Origin: Prunus persica
Taxonomy: Eukaryota; Streptophyta; Magnoliopsida; Rosales; Rosaceae
NCBI RefSeq assembly: GCF_000346465.2
Contig: NC_034009.1
Location: 41,611,897 to 41,675,896, forward strand
DNA length: 64,000 nt
Reading direction: 5' to 3'
The notes beneath the pieces are model-generated. The model did no database searches. It had not been told where the DNA came from and was given only the letters and a program-made list of their open reading frames with translations. A program made the translations under genes and the position numbers. Positions 1-12,498 of the stretch are shown here, one piece after another. Position 1 is the first letter of the stretch. Each line of letters begins with the position of its first letter.

Positions 1-240
1 GCATTGCAGATGAAAATTGATCAATGTCTGAGCAATCTGTATTTGACCTTTTTGCTTGCTGTGCAGTCGATGACATTTGTTTTGGTTTATGTATATGCAG
101 GAAGCAACCAGTGTGCACATATCATAACCACAAGCTTGTCTGTAGTACTAATGGTTCAAAAGGTTTAAAGTCAATGAGATGGACTGTGATGCTTGCACTG
201 ATGGTGATGATTAATTTATGGATTATTTTTTGAGAAAAGG
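1..240 (+). other. possible 3' terminal exon of an upstream gene
   Basis: A pyrimidine-rich stretch ends in an AG at about position 100. It is followed by an open frame encoding a Cys/His-containing segment that ends at a TGA near 233. The open frame has no homology I recognise and could equally be a 3' UTR. It is listed only because the window starts abruptly and the next recognisable gene begins at 1415. Confidence 0.15.
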
Positions 241-1100
241 GTTTTTTTTCCCCATGAAGCTTAGAGGTGTGTTTGTTTTACATCCCCTTTGAACTTACAG
301 AGCAGCACCTGAAAAGAATGTAAGAATTGTCCATACTGGTTGTACATATGAAGTTATTCATTTTATTCTTTCCTTCAGAAGAGGGAAAATAATGAATGCA
401 GTTGGGTCTAATGAACTGTCTCAACCCAATCAATGTATGCCATCTGACTTAATTTGGATCAGCACTGTGTGTAAAATATTGTCTAGCAAAGCTGGTATGG
501 CCCTTTATAATTCAAAAAGTATATCACCATTGCTTGGGCTATTAATATGCTTGTTGCTCCTTACTTATAGGGCCACTCACTGTTTAATCAAGTACAAAGC
601 ATTCCGGTTTGGGTTAAATCAAAACATAAACCAAACCAAGGTTCATATTAATTTGGTTTAGGCCTCAAATTAGCATCATGGTTCCGATTGAGGCCTTGTA
701 TTTATTTAATTCCTTATGAAAGAAAATAACCAAATCAATCAGTAAAAGGGAACTTCATATTGAAAATTGAACGGTTTAGATGTTTTAGCTTTCAAAATTA
801 AATATTAATTTGTGAGATGAAACATAATAGTAGATGATTAACCAATAAGAAAATGCCAATTATAAAAACAAACAATAAAATCAATATAGGCAATTTAGTT
901 TGGTTTAGGGGTTTCCAAATAGGTCAAATTAAATTGAATCAAAATAATTGTAGTTTGATCTGTCCGGTCTAAATCACAATATTTTTTTGTGTGTATAAAA
1001 TTCGAACCAAAACAATTGAATTAGTTTGAACGGTTTTATCAACCCAACATAATAATTCTCAAAATACACACAATAATTTTTTATTAGTTGAAGCTTTTAT
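240..1100. other. AT-rich intergenic DNA, nothing recognised
   Basis: I see no long reading frame, splice structure or terminal repeats here. It is the spacer upstream of UFM1. Confidence 0.5.
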
Positions 1101-1102
1101 AT

Positions 1103-1240
1103 TATTTTCTAGTGGATAGTCAACGGGGTCTAATCCAATGAAAAGAACTTTAATTTACAGACTAGTGATTTCAGGTTCAAACTTTCATAACACATTAACA
1201 GTGTATAAGTGAGAAAATCCCCTCCTCCAATATCCTTGCA
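1103..1240 (+). repeat. SINE-like dispersed repeat, copy 1
   Basis: A stretch of about 135 bp starting near a GGGGTCTAATCCAATGAAAA motif and containing a tRNA B-box-like GGTTCAAAC aligns by eye with the reverse complement of 50256-50400, and in part with 52322-52400. Shared landmarks in order are the GGGGTCTAATCC motif, the B-box-like GTTCRAAC, then a CATARCACATT motif and a GTGAGAAA motif. This pattern fits a tRNA-derived SINE family. No target-site duplication was identified. Confidence 0.45.
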
Positions 1241-1360
1241 TCAAAAAATAAAATCATTTCCCAACAGATAATTTTTATATAAAAAAAAAAAACATAAAAT
1301 CACAAAACATGGCCTCCCCATCGTTAGAAATACGAACGAGAACGAAGTGGGTTTTGTCCA

Positions 1361-1374
1361 TATGTATATATACA
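1361..1374 (+). promoter_or_regulatory. TATA box of the UFM1 gene
   Basis: A TATGTATATATACAA run lies about 45 bp before the UFM1 start codon and is a good TATA box. The implied 5' UTR is very short, roughly 10 to 20 nt. The function is inferred from position only. Confidence 0.45.
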
Positions 1375-1414
1375 AGACCGCTCCTTAACACGCAGACAAC
1401 GAGAAAAATAAAAA

Positions 1415-3219
<1,805 letters not shown>

Positions 3220-3560
3220 AGAAATTGATCTACTTCTTCATGTGAGGTCTTTTTTCTGTTTTTCTTTTTTATGATATGTACCTTATTATTAACTCGTGAG
3301 GATTATCTGCGTCAGTTTAGTTGACGATATTAACTCTCCAGTTAAACCGAGATAACAGGTGACTGTAATAGATGCATTTGAATAATATTGAAAGGATGAT
3401 ATATCAAGGACAGTTTTACAGTTCTGCTTTCTCTGTTGGAGGTCCATCTGTCCTGCATCCTTAGAAATTAGAACATATACACACCATCTTTTACCCCTTA
3501 AACCTCGAGCAAATTTTCAAGTGTGACTGTAACACCGCCATGACTGGTAACTCGAGAATT
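3220..3560 (+). other. UFM1 3' flank
   Basis: AT-rich sequence after the UFM1 stop codon. It presumably includes the 3' UTR, but I did not find an unambiguous poly(A) signal. Confidence 0.4.
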
Positions 3561-3574
3561 ACTTGGGAGCTATT

Positions 3575-3650
3575 TGGTACTTAGACTTGACTAAGTTACT
3601 TAATACATGTGCCCCTGCGCATGAGATCTTAGGTTCGACTCCCCATTCTC
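3575..3650 (+). repeat. tRNA-like SINE fragment
   Basis: A short segment ends in a consensus RNA polymerase III B box, GGTTCGACTCC (3632-3642), preceded by TGCGCATGAGATCTTA. It aligns by eye with the reverse complement of 27885-27955 (TGCACATGAGGTCTTA, then AATTCGATTATCC). The anticodon-arm geometry is degraded, so it is a repeat and not a tRNA gene. Confidence 0.4.
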
Positions 3651-3883
3651 TCAATATTGCTTGTATAACAAAAAAGCATCCCTTTTGCTTGGCTGGGCTA
3701 GGTTTGGGGTGTGGTGTTTGTGGGCTTTGCAGATCATTAATCCTAGGGCGAAAGCCACTCTGTCTCAGCCCAATATAGTGCACTTGGTAGGTATCTTACA
3801 GTACCTAGCCAAGATTGTTAACCATGGAGCTTTGTTGGAACCCATGTACAAATTTAGGTGCTTTTTAATAAGGCTTGCCTGGC

Positions 3884-4537
3884 CCCCTTTTTTTTTTTTT
3901 TTTGGCGAAACAGTAGAGATTGAATTGAAAACTGGGCAAAAACCCATATTACAACAGTAAGAACACAGCCCCAAAAGGAGGTTCTTGCAATACATAAACT
4001 GTAAAAACATAACCAACTAAGCATACAAAACAGTGAGAACAAACATACATCTTGAATCCCAGTTAACATGGAGTTACAGATGAGGAGGACCCAAATTCCT
4101 GCAACAACCAGTGCTTCAAGAAGATCGAGGCATAAATAAACTCTCAAACATCATAGGACAAGAAACACCTTAAAAGTGGAGGGCATAACCGCTCATCTTC
4201 CACCAGGACATTCCACAAAATATCACAGTATCTTCTAATTCCCACATGATCCCCAAGCACAATAGATTGTAGATCCACCAAATTCAACAGCTCTGCCTCC
4301 AATACAGAGAGATCTACAAGATATCTACCACAAAAGCAGCAGGTCTATCAAGATCTTCCAAAAACCAGAACCAAAAGGCTGGGACACAAACCCTAGAGAA
4401 ATAGGGATGAAACAAAACCTTGCAAAAGCAAGGATCAGACAAAACCCAACAACAGTTGGGAGGGAAAACCTCTCCACAACTTAACCAGGAGGGGGGGTAA
4501 GCCCGATTATTACCCCAAGGGGGTGGCTCCAGGAGAG
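3884..4537 (-). mobile_element. 5'-truncated LINE-like retroposon, reverse orientation
   Basis: On the minus strand the element ends in a poly(A) tail, seen as the T run at 3887-3903. It is flanked by a near-perfect duplication: AGGCTTGCCTGGC at 3871-3883 and AGGCTTGCCTGAC at 4538-4550. Poly(A) plus a 13-bp target-site duplication is the signature of target-primed reverse transcription. The 654-bp body has no intact reverse-transcriptase frame. It is probably the 3' end of a LINE, but a long SINE is possible. Confidence 0.6.
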
Positions 4538-4550
4538 AGGCTTGCCTGAC

Positions 4551-6480
4551 TTTAGTGTTCCAATTCTGGCTCTACAAAATTTATGAATGTGACATTAACA
4601 ATACATATATATGCTGCTGTTATTTATATGAGCCGCCCAACCAACCAACTGAAAACCAACTCCTCCCCCAGATTGTTTTCATCAAAGTAGAGTAAGGATT
4701 GTCATTAACCAACTGAAAACTACAACACCGCCGTATTGGTTTGATCCTAAGTATAGTTGACATTGGCATTGGTTTGGTAGGGCACATTGACATTAGGAAT
4801 TGCATAGCTTAGGATTTGTCAGTTGTTAAGGGCTCGTCCGGTAACCTTTTCAAAGAATGTTTTTAAAAAATATTTTCATGAAATAAAGTCAATAAAACAA
4901 ATTTACAATTTAAAGATATGATTCCGTTGAAAAATCAACCATGGTACATAAACCAAGGGAACAATGCCATGTTAATTTGGCATTACTTGTTTTGAAAACT
5001 TGTGTTCTCTCAAACTAACAAACATGAAAACCTAATCAAAGGATAAATATCTTGAGCGCTAGCTAGTTCAAAAGGACATCGCTGTCCAAAAAATGGATGG
5101 TAGGAGGTCTGAAGACACGACAAAGGCATTTAGATTTGTATCTAACTAAAAGAGCTCTTCAATGAGGTGATGAATTTTCTGTACTGATGCATCAGATTTA
5201 TTTGTCTCCCTAACCAGCTTTCCAGTTTATGCATCCATGGCTAATAGCAAACTTAGCCCCACCAGCAAAACTCCACACCTAAGTTTTGTCATTGCGTATT
5301 CGGAACATTCAAGTTTTTTATTATCACATAGTTGATGGAGAGCTATTAATGCAAGAAGCTGGAAACTTCTCCAAATAGTAAAGATAAGACATTGGTGGAC
5401 CATTCTTGGTGCATTTGGTTTTACCTGGAATTTCCATGTTAACATGTTTGATTTACCACTTTGATGTCGGTTGTAATTCAAGGATGGCTGGTTGAATTTA
5501 CATTTTTGTTTGCTGTAATTCAATGTTAATAATTTTATTCATGTAGTTTAGCTTGGTGTGCAAGTAAGTTCAAATCGTAAACTTCATCTTCGGTCTCATC
5601 CACATTTTCATTCTCCTTCTTTTTCCTCTATACTCTAGCGCCAAAAAAATAAGAACTAAAACTAAAATTGAAACAGTTATCAAGCAGACCCTAAAGCAAC
5701 AAAAATCGGGTCAAAACTATAAATACAACAAATTGTAATTTGGTCTTCAATGAGTGGGATTGCATCATATCCAATCACCTTAAACTTCCTTTTCAATTTG
5801 GAAAGATAGAGCTAAATCACTTTATGCTTGTTTAGTTGGGCAAAACCTTAACTAACCATATCATTAAACCTTGCACATTGTTTCCTTAAAGTTATGCAAT
5901 ATGTCAAACTCACTTTGTTTCAACTTTGCACAGAAACTAGTTTGTCAAAGTTTATATGAGTCCAATAATGGTTTTGGGTTCAATGATACTTCATTCTCAT
6001 TATGTAAGATCAAAATTCAATCATAAACTAACTTGAATCGAAGGTGTACGTTCTAACGTCCTATAAAATTAAAATCGAGAATGAATAAGAATTGTGTTTG
6101 CACTTAGCAATTGCCCTATATACACACTTGTAATGCTTGTATTGTTCGATTTCTTTTAAAAAGAATGTTCACAATGCAAAGATCATGTGGCTTAAGTTAA
6201 CCCTAACCCTAGCAAGTTGGAATGTTGCAAGGGCACTTTTTTTTATTCAATTTCTAAGATTGTTAACTTTAGTGACACTCACAAGTTACAACACAATGTG
6301 TGGATGATTAGAATATAAAATCAGCATATCGTGTTTTGCTGAAATCCATCTGGCATTGCACAACTGCAGATTTTATAGGGATCGCACACCTAATAAACCC
6401 ATTTGATTGGAATTAATTTAAGAGATTAACTTGCATCAGTTTACTGAAATACCATCACAAAGCTTAAAAGCACTATTGGA
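4551..6480. other. AT-rich intergenic DNA, no gene recognised
   Basis: Short open frames of up to about 98 codons occur on the minus strand, but none resembles a protein I know. Codon composition looks random. The stretch probably contains decayed transposon sequence. Confidence 0.4.
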
Positions 6481-6665
6481 TTAGGGGGGGTAATATCGTA
6501 AGTGCGACTCCGTCCATCCCCGATAAAGCGGACGAACCGCATGTCTCGGAGAGTTTTCGGTACTCTTCGTTTCTTTTAACCTTTTTGGTCTTTTAACGAA
6601 TTCGTAGTTCCCACGTGATGGGATGCCACCACCACATCCGTGGTACCCTGTTTTCTTATATGACC
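6481..6665. other. GC-richer island of unknown nature
   Basis: This short block is clearly richer in CG dinucleotides than its flanks and includes a CACGTG core near 6612. It starts with a G run. There is no coding frame. It could be the remnant of a promoter or of a transposon terminus. Confidence 0.25.
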
Positions 6666-6732
6666 ATTCTACCCTTATGAACCAACTAGTATTTCAAAGA
6701 ACTTTTCTTGAAAAGAAATAAGGTTGATTTTT

Positions 6733-7071
6733 TTTTTTGGTTGAAGTGAACAATTCTCGACACCAAAATCAACATGAAAGGCAGGACACAAGCACAATCC
6801 TCCTAAGAAATTGGTTGCTGGAAAGCACATTCATCTTAAGAAGTTGACTACCTGAACCAAATCATGAGGGACTTTTAAAATTAAAAAAAAAACAACATAA
6901 ACCTAAAACCGGGTGATGCAATAAGTGTGGCTTTATTAAAACTTTGTCTTAAAAAGCCTTTTAAAATGGAGGAAAATTCGGTCAAGAAAAAAAAGTACCA
7001 CTGCATCACAACCAACAAAAAAACAACCCCTAAACTATAAAGGGTTTATTCTCTGTTAAACATTGGAAAAA
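6733..7071 (-). mobile_element. short LINE-like 3' fragment, reverse orientation
   Basis: A T run (poly(A) on the minus strand) directly follows AAGGTTGATTTT at 6720-6731, and the same 12 bases recur at 7072-7083. The 339-bp insert thus has a poly(A) tail and a target-site duplication, as expected for a 5'-truncated LINE insertion. No coding frame is intact. It ends about 30 bp before the LTR element that starts at 7115. Confidence 0.55.
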
Positions 7072-7114
7072 AAGGTTGATTTTAACAAATTGAAAACATT
7101 TATTTTGTATGATA

Positions 7115-7278
7115 TGTTATAAATTGAGAGGAAATTGGAGAGGAAATTGAGAGAGAATTTAGATGGAGAGAGAGAAGTTTTTCTCTTCTTATCTCTTCTG
7201 ATTGTATCTATTGAGTAGGGAAGGGGGGAAGCCTTTTATAGGCATTTGGGGACTCCACTACTATATTATTTTACAACA
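7115..7278 (+). repeat. 5' LTR (164 bp)
   Basis: Terminal repeat with TG...CA ends. A TTTTATAGGC box near its 3' half is a plausible TATA-like promoter. It is preceded by the TGATA duplication at 7110-7114. Confidence 0.85.
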
Positions 7279-7309
7279 CTCCCCTTTGGAGACCACAAAT
7301 GATACAGAA

Positions 7310-7905
7310 TATGTCTCGTTAAAAACCTTGCCAGTAAAAACCCAGTGGGACAAAAACTGGTCAAAGAAAAAAAGAGTACATAATCATGTGTAACATAAAA
7401 TTCTATGTATATTGACGCGCGTGCGACACTGCCTCGTTAAAACCTTGCCAGGAAAAACCCAGTGGGATAAAAACCTGGACGAAGGAAAAAGAGTACAGTG
7501 TTTGAAGATCTTGATTGATAGCGCGCTCCCCCTGATGCTTGGTAAAATATCTTTAAGTCATACTGTTGATCAGCTTTCTGAATATCGTAGTTGACACTGC
7601 TTCTATGAGTTAATCTTGAGCGACATTGCCTCGTTAAAACCTTACCAGGAAAAACTCAGTGGGATAAAAACCTGGATGAAGGAAAAAGAGTACAGTGTAT
7701 GGAGGTCTTTATTAAAACCACGCTCCCCCTGATGAATATCTCCCCCTGAAAAATTTAGGACTAGCTTTTGTCCAGTAAGCGACCATAAAAATTTTCATAG
7801 TATACCCTAAACCCTTGAGCGACACTGCCTCGTTAAAACCTTACCAGGAAAAACTCAATGGGATAAAAACCTGGATGAAGGAAAAAGAGTACAGTGTGGA
7901 GCTGA
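7310..7905 (+). repeat. tandem array of ~198-bp units inside the LTR element
   Basis: The motif CCTCGTTAAAACCTTRCCAG, followed by AAAACYCARTGGGA and AAAAAGAGTACAGTG, starts near 7431, 7628 and 7827. The spacing is thus 197 to 199 bp. A more diverged copy starts near 7317. The first two full units also share CGCTCCCCCTGATG. This is a tandemly amplified leader region with no coding capacity. Confidence 0.75.
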
Positions 7906-8821
7906 GCTCTATCGGTCTAGTATACTTCCGGAAAAACATTTAAGGACCAACGGATAAGACTCTCTTAGTATAAGCAAGAATCTCGTTGGCATAATGCTCG
8001 ATCGAGACAAATATTTCATGAATTCTGCAGAAGCTTTAATGTGTTGCAATCACATTATAATCAATGTACTCACTGAGGTAATTTATGCATATTAATATTG
8101 AGTACAAATTTTGTGCTTCAAGCACATGTCCTTTAGGGACTTGCTTTATGCAATGTCAATCCTCTCAACGGATTTTGTTTTAAAGGGATTAAACTTTATG
8201 ACACATTATATAGCTTTTACCCAGCTATTTATACATCTTTAGGAAATCGCTTCTGGCGATATGCTCCGTGCATTTAATAACCCTTAAAGATAATATGTTG
8301 GTCTCCGTAATTGTGTAATAAGGGGGGGCACAATTGAATCTGTAAATATGGAGAAGACCCAACATTCCTTGTTTCTGCCAGAAACAGTGTGTCATACAAA
8401 GTAGGTATATTCCCTTTTTATTCCGAACACCCAAGTATAACTTTCAGTATTGACAAATTTTGGGGTTCGTACTGTGGGTTTGTTCTTTCACGTTCATTCT
8501 CATCTATAATGGAATTACCTCGTTCCATTTTGGCCAATGATATTGTCGACATTTAATAATTGAACGTGGTTCCAATCAACACAGCCCATTGATGATTTGA
8601 GTAGCTACTCCAAAACCAAAAATTGTCATTCATCAATTCATAATCTCACAAGTCTCATTTGCATGCGCATGCATCAATTATAAGCATTTCTTTACTTTTG
8701 GGTACCCAAGCCACTTCATGGGGCTTTTATTATGTGAGAATGTGGATTATAACCTCCATTGGAGCGTTATTTAGCAGTAGGGCGTGGATAATCTCCATTT
8801 AGGGAGTTGGAACATTTAGAA

Positions 8822-9205
8822 CCCATATATCTGTCATGCTAAAGGCATGCCACAGATTAATATATTCATGTCAATTAATTGCTGGGACCTTAACCCATAT
8901 TATGGGACTTTAACCCATATAATTTGCTACGCATTAGGCGTGCACAATATCAATATTGACATGTCAAAGGATTGTCCTTTCGGGACTTCAATCCATATCA
9001 TTTGCTACGCAACAGGCGTGCACCCATATATCTGTCATGCTGCAGGCATGCCACAGATTAATACATACATGTCAATTAATTTCTGGGACTTTAACCCATA
9101 TAATTTGCTACGCATTAGGCGTGCATAATATCAATATTGACATGTCAAAGGATTGTCCTTTCGGGACTTCAATCCACATTATTTGCTACGCAACAGGCGT
9201 GCACC
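8822..9205 (+). repeat. tandem pair of hairpin-rich ~200-bp units
   Basis: Unit A starts at 8822 and unit B at 9023, both with CCCATATATCTGTCATGCT. Unit A has an extra partial internal duplication of about 20 bp. Each unit contains several short stem-loops: ATCTGTCATGC pairing with GCATGCCACAGAT, GGATTGTCC pairing with GGGACTTCAATCC, and TGCTACGC pairing with GCGTGCA. The unit is bounded by the captured MYB piece on its right. Confidence 0.7.
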
Positions 9206-9266
9206 CAGCAGCTACCAGATCACACCCCTCTGGCACTCCAAACAACTCGGTCTGGTCGGCGACGAT

Positions 9267-9562
9267 GACGCAGGGGTCGAGCTGATTACACCATCGGAGC
9301 CGGCACGACTTCCCAGAGCGACTGGGAATTCCTCGGGCGATCAGGCTCCAATTCCTCACCCCGAACTTGCTGACCAGCCGACTCAGCACCGCGTCCTCCT
9401 CGGGCGACCACAGGCCCCGGACTTTCCACTCGACAGCGCGCCCTCGTTCAACTCGGTGGCGTCGTCGAGTTCGATCAACTCGGCCTCGGTGCCGCAGACG
9501 AGTTCAGACTCGGCAGGGCGGTCGTCGCCTTGTTTGGAGACGGCGTCGTTTGGGACTGTCAT
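9267..9562 (-). pseudogene. captured 5' fragment of an R2R3-MYB gene (frameshifted)
   Basis: Reading the minus strand from an ATG at 9562, an acidic N-terminal segment starts MTVPNDAVSKQGDD. It is followed after a one-base frame slip (about 9425-9440) by the first MYB repeat: [15 protein letters not shown], then [10 protein letters not shown], then [15 protein letters not shown]. Tryptophan spacing and the [10 protein letters not shown] motif are those of plant R2R3-MYBs, and the wording is closest to the MYB1/25/109 group as I know it. Homology stops right after the repeat, near 9267. The piece is GC-rich against an AT-rich element and lies antisense to it. Sequence up to about 9890 may be the captured 5' UTR and promoter. 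It cannot make a functional DNA-binding protein. Confidence 0.8.
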
Positions 9563-9930
9563 GGGGAGGGAGGATCGAAACTGAAGAAGCCGTTTTTACT
9601 TGCTAGAAAAGAGACTGAAGTGGTTTGTGATTTGGTTTGGTTTTACTGCTGTGATGGGTTTGTGATTTGTTTTGGTTTTCATCAGATATTGCGCTTAAAT
9701 TTGGTTCTTCGTTTTTCCTGTTTGGCAACTTGCTTATGATAGATAAAAGGTTTGAAATTGCTGGGTGGGATTGAAGCTCAACGGTTGCCCTGGATATGCT
9801 CGCAAACTGTTTGCTAAATTGCTTGACAGATATATGAGAGCTGAAGAAATGAAGTTGGGCTTTGTGGTGTGGTTTGGTTTTCATCAGAGAATTCCGCTGG
9901 TATAGTTAAAGCGAATTCGTGCTGATAACG

Positions 9931-10094
9931 TGTTATAAATTGAGAGGAAATTGGAGAGGAAATTGAGAGAGAATTTAGATGGAGAAAGAGAAGTTTTTCT
10001 CTTCTTATCTCTTCTGATTGTATCTATTGAGTAGGGAAGGGGGGAAGCCTTTTATAGGCATTTGGGGACTCCACTACTATATTATTTTACAACA
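9931..10094 (+). repeat. 3' LTR (164 bp)
   Basis: Copy of the 5' LTR with one visible difference, GAGAAAGAG instead of GAGAGAGAG near position 56 of the repeat. It is followed immediately by the TGATA target duplication (10095-10099). Confidence 0.85.
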
Positions 10095-10099
10095 TGATA

Positions 10100-10596
10100 T
10101 AGAAATCCAATAATTTTTCTAATAATGTTTCTTCCCAATTTATCTTTATTGATCAAGATTCTTTTAAAACATTTTTTAAATTTTCGGGGGTGCATTTTTC
10201 ATTTCTTATTTTTAATTGGTAAAACAAGTCGTTTTAGAAATTCAAATATACACTTTCTGTTACTAATCAATTAGCTCTTGATTTAGTGGTACTCTATTTG
10301 AAGTTTGAATCCCTTCTGCCCAAATTGAAAAAAAAAAAAAAAAAAACTCTTATGTCGACTCAAAATTCTAGTAATGGGCATCACCATCTCCTTGTTGTTG
10401 AAGTTATGTAAGCTTCCAAATGGTCCCAACCAGTTTGCTTTATGCTTTTCATCTTTATCTGGGTATTAGTTAGCAGTCCTTCAGGTTATGTTTGTGGTTC
10501 GAATTTTTTTGGGCCAAACAAGTTGCCTGCCTGCCTGCCTGCCTAGTGATAATGAACCACCTTAGTTGCCTTTAAAATCTAGGTTCCTCTTTAATA
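10100..10596. other. AT-rich intergenic DNA
   Basis: No gene is recognised. It contains a poly(A) run near 10328-10345 and a short GCCT tetranucleotide tract near 10526-10545. Confidence 0.4.
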
Positions 10597-10805
10597 TTAA
10601 ATTTAGGTTTCAGTCACAAGAAAACTTTTACTTTTAAAAAAAGTCAAAATTTTTTCAAAAAAGACAGAAAAATCTTTTAACTTTCAAATCAAAGACATGC
10701 AAATGTAAAGGATTCTTTAGAAAATTCAAAAATAAATAAGGGCAATTTTGTCCATTTTGACTTCTTTAAAAAATTTCTCTCTCCTTTGATTTTTCCAAAA
10801 TCTCC
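10597..10805 (+). repeat. dispersed repeat, copy 1
   Basis: About 205 bp from TAAATTTAGGTTT to TCCAAAATCT align by eye with 13000-13203. Several shared blocks are exact, such as CTTTCAAATCAAAGACATG and TTTTGACTTCTTT. The family was not identified, and no inverted or terminal repeats were found. Confidence 0.65.
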
Positions 10806-12498
10806 CTAAGGCAATGTTTTCAGTTGGATGGCGATGGACTCGGCTGCATTAGGTAGTGCCCGAATGGCATGCGGATGAAAGGGATAGAATGAAAGCATAC
10901 GTATACCCTATAACCCACGTCAAAGTGCCAAGCCAAGTGCTATATCGCACTCGCCCACTTCCAATTGGACTTAGTTTCGGGTGGAATATATAGGTGATGG
11001 CGGCTTGGAGGGGGCATGGCCATCAAGCCTACGTGTGACTTCGGCACTCTGGCAAGAGCTCTACGTCCGTCGAATATCTATCGAGTTTTAGGATTTTTCT
11101 GCCTAGAGTTGAATGGTAATGGAGTTCATGATTATGGGATAAGTGGAGTTGATAATTTTGCCATGAGTGGAGCTAAGACATTATTGTTTATAGAAGATGA
11201 TGAAAAATGCCAAATTCTCTATAGCGACTTGTAAGGCGTAATATATTGGACTGTTCTTTAATTTAATAAGTTCAATTCAATTATTTATGAGTTTAGCAAA
11301 TATTAATCAAGATATTAATACGTACGGAATAACTATACATATTTAGAATTTATGCTTAGATCGAAGAACATACACACCGAAGTGTCTACCTCTCTTTGGT
11401 AACCTTACCTCTATTGGTTTGTTAACTTTGCTTAGATTTATATTAGCATAATGGATTGGGACTTTTCAAGCTTTTAAAATACTTCACCACTCTTAAATTA
11501 TCCATTTCTTCATTGACATTCGCTTGATGCTTTCTTACATCGCCATGCATATACTACTTTCTTAATGCATACTCAATTTCCCCTTTAAGATAAGTTGGTT
11601 AGAAGACAACCACAAAACCAAATTTTAGTACTATTGTCCCCAATTTTTCGTAGTATTTATTTCATTTGTGCAACACGTGATGGAGCCGCATTAGGCCTAA
11701 TGACTCCAAGAATTTTTTTTCCCTTTCATTTCATTAATCTTGAGTGAGTATTCGATCATAATGTTATGGAGTTTCAATTTTACAAAAAAGAGTAAGATAT
11801 TTGATGAAACGTCTCTCAACTAAGAGAAGGCCAAGACACGCCCACCTACATTCAGTTTAATAAGCTTTTTTTGGTATGCCTCCACAATGACAAACTCTTG
11901 ATCCAATTGTCACTTTACTTGTTTCAGTATATTGTTTCTTTTTGGGCACATGGGATGGGAGGAGAGATTCAATTCAACAATTCTCCTCTTCCCTCATCTT
12001 ATTATAGTAAAAGAACAAAAAAGGAAAAAAAAATCATTACATGGTGGTTAAATGTGTAATAACATGTTCCTCACGAGGGCATAAATGTCCAAATAAATTT
12101 TAAAATAGGATTTAAAAAATGGAAGTGTTTGTATAGTGGGAATGTGGTAAAGGCAGAACCTGAGGCGACGCACCTGTAAACGGGGTTGGGTTGCAGCCGT
12201 TCACCTTCTCCATCTGGCAAGGCGACCAGAAGAATTGAAACTATTTTGCGCCTCCGTTATATGAATTAATTAATTAAAATATAGTATCTAAATTTTTCTG
12301 ACATGTATCCCATGTCGGCTTGGCTTAGGTGGCTTAGGTGGCTGGCTTGGGTGGCTGCAGCCATCAACTTCACTACACTCCATTATTTGCAGAACAAAAA
12401 CTAGGTGGCTTGTCCAAAAAAAAAGAACATGCACTCTCTTCTGTAACTATTCTAGAGCAGGACCCAAAAGTAGATCTCTTCTTATATTTTATATTATA
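10806..12498. other. intergenic DNA, no gene supported
   Basis: A short open frame at 11016-11234 has no recognisable protein. Around 12150-12290 is a GC-richer patch of unknown origin. The rest is AT-rich. Confidence 0.4.

Larger units (their letters stand above)
7115..10094 (+). mobile_element. young non-autonomous LTR retrotransposon with captured MYB fragment
   Basis: Two 164-bp direct repeats (7115-7278 and 9931-10094) begin TGTTATAAATTG and end TTTTACAACA. They carry the usual TG...CA ends and differ by a single base by eye. The target duplication is TGATA at 7110-7114 and 10095-10099. The 2.65-kb interior encodes no gag, protease, integrase or reverse transcriptase, so mobilisation would have to be in trans. 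From left to right the interior holds a tandem array of about 198-bp units, AT-rich sequence, a tandem pair of hairpin-rich units, and a minus-strand MYB gene piece. No standard initiator-Met-tRNA binding site follows the 5' LTR: the sequence there is CTCCCCTTTGGAGACC. No long purine tract precedes the 3' LTR. It is best described as LARD-like or TRIM-like. Confidence 0.85.

Noticed and set aside
3575..3650. Functional tRNA gene
   Set aside because: The B box is good but no cloverleaf with anticodon and acceptor stems can be drawn. It is a SINE remnant.
9153..9584. 143-codon plus-strand open frame in the LTR element
   Set aside because: It is the antisense shadow of the GC-rich MYB fragment and shows no protein family of its own.
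10526..10546. GCCT tetranucleotide run as a regulatory site
   Set aside because: It is a four- to five-copy simple repeat with nothing around it.
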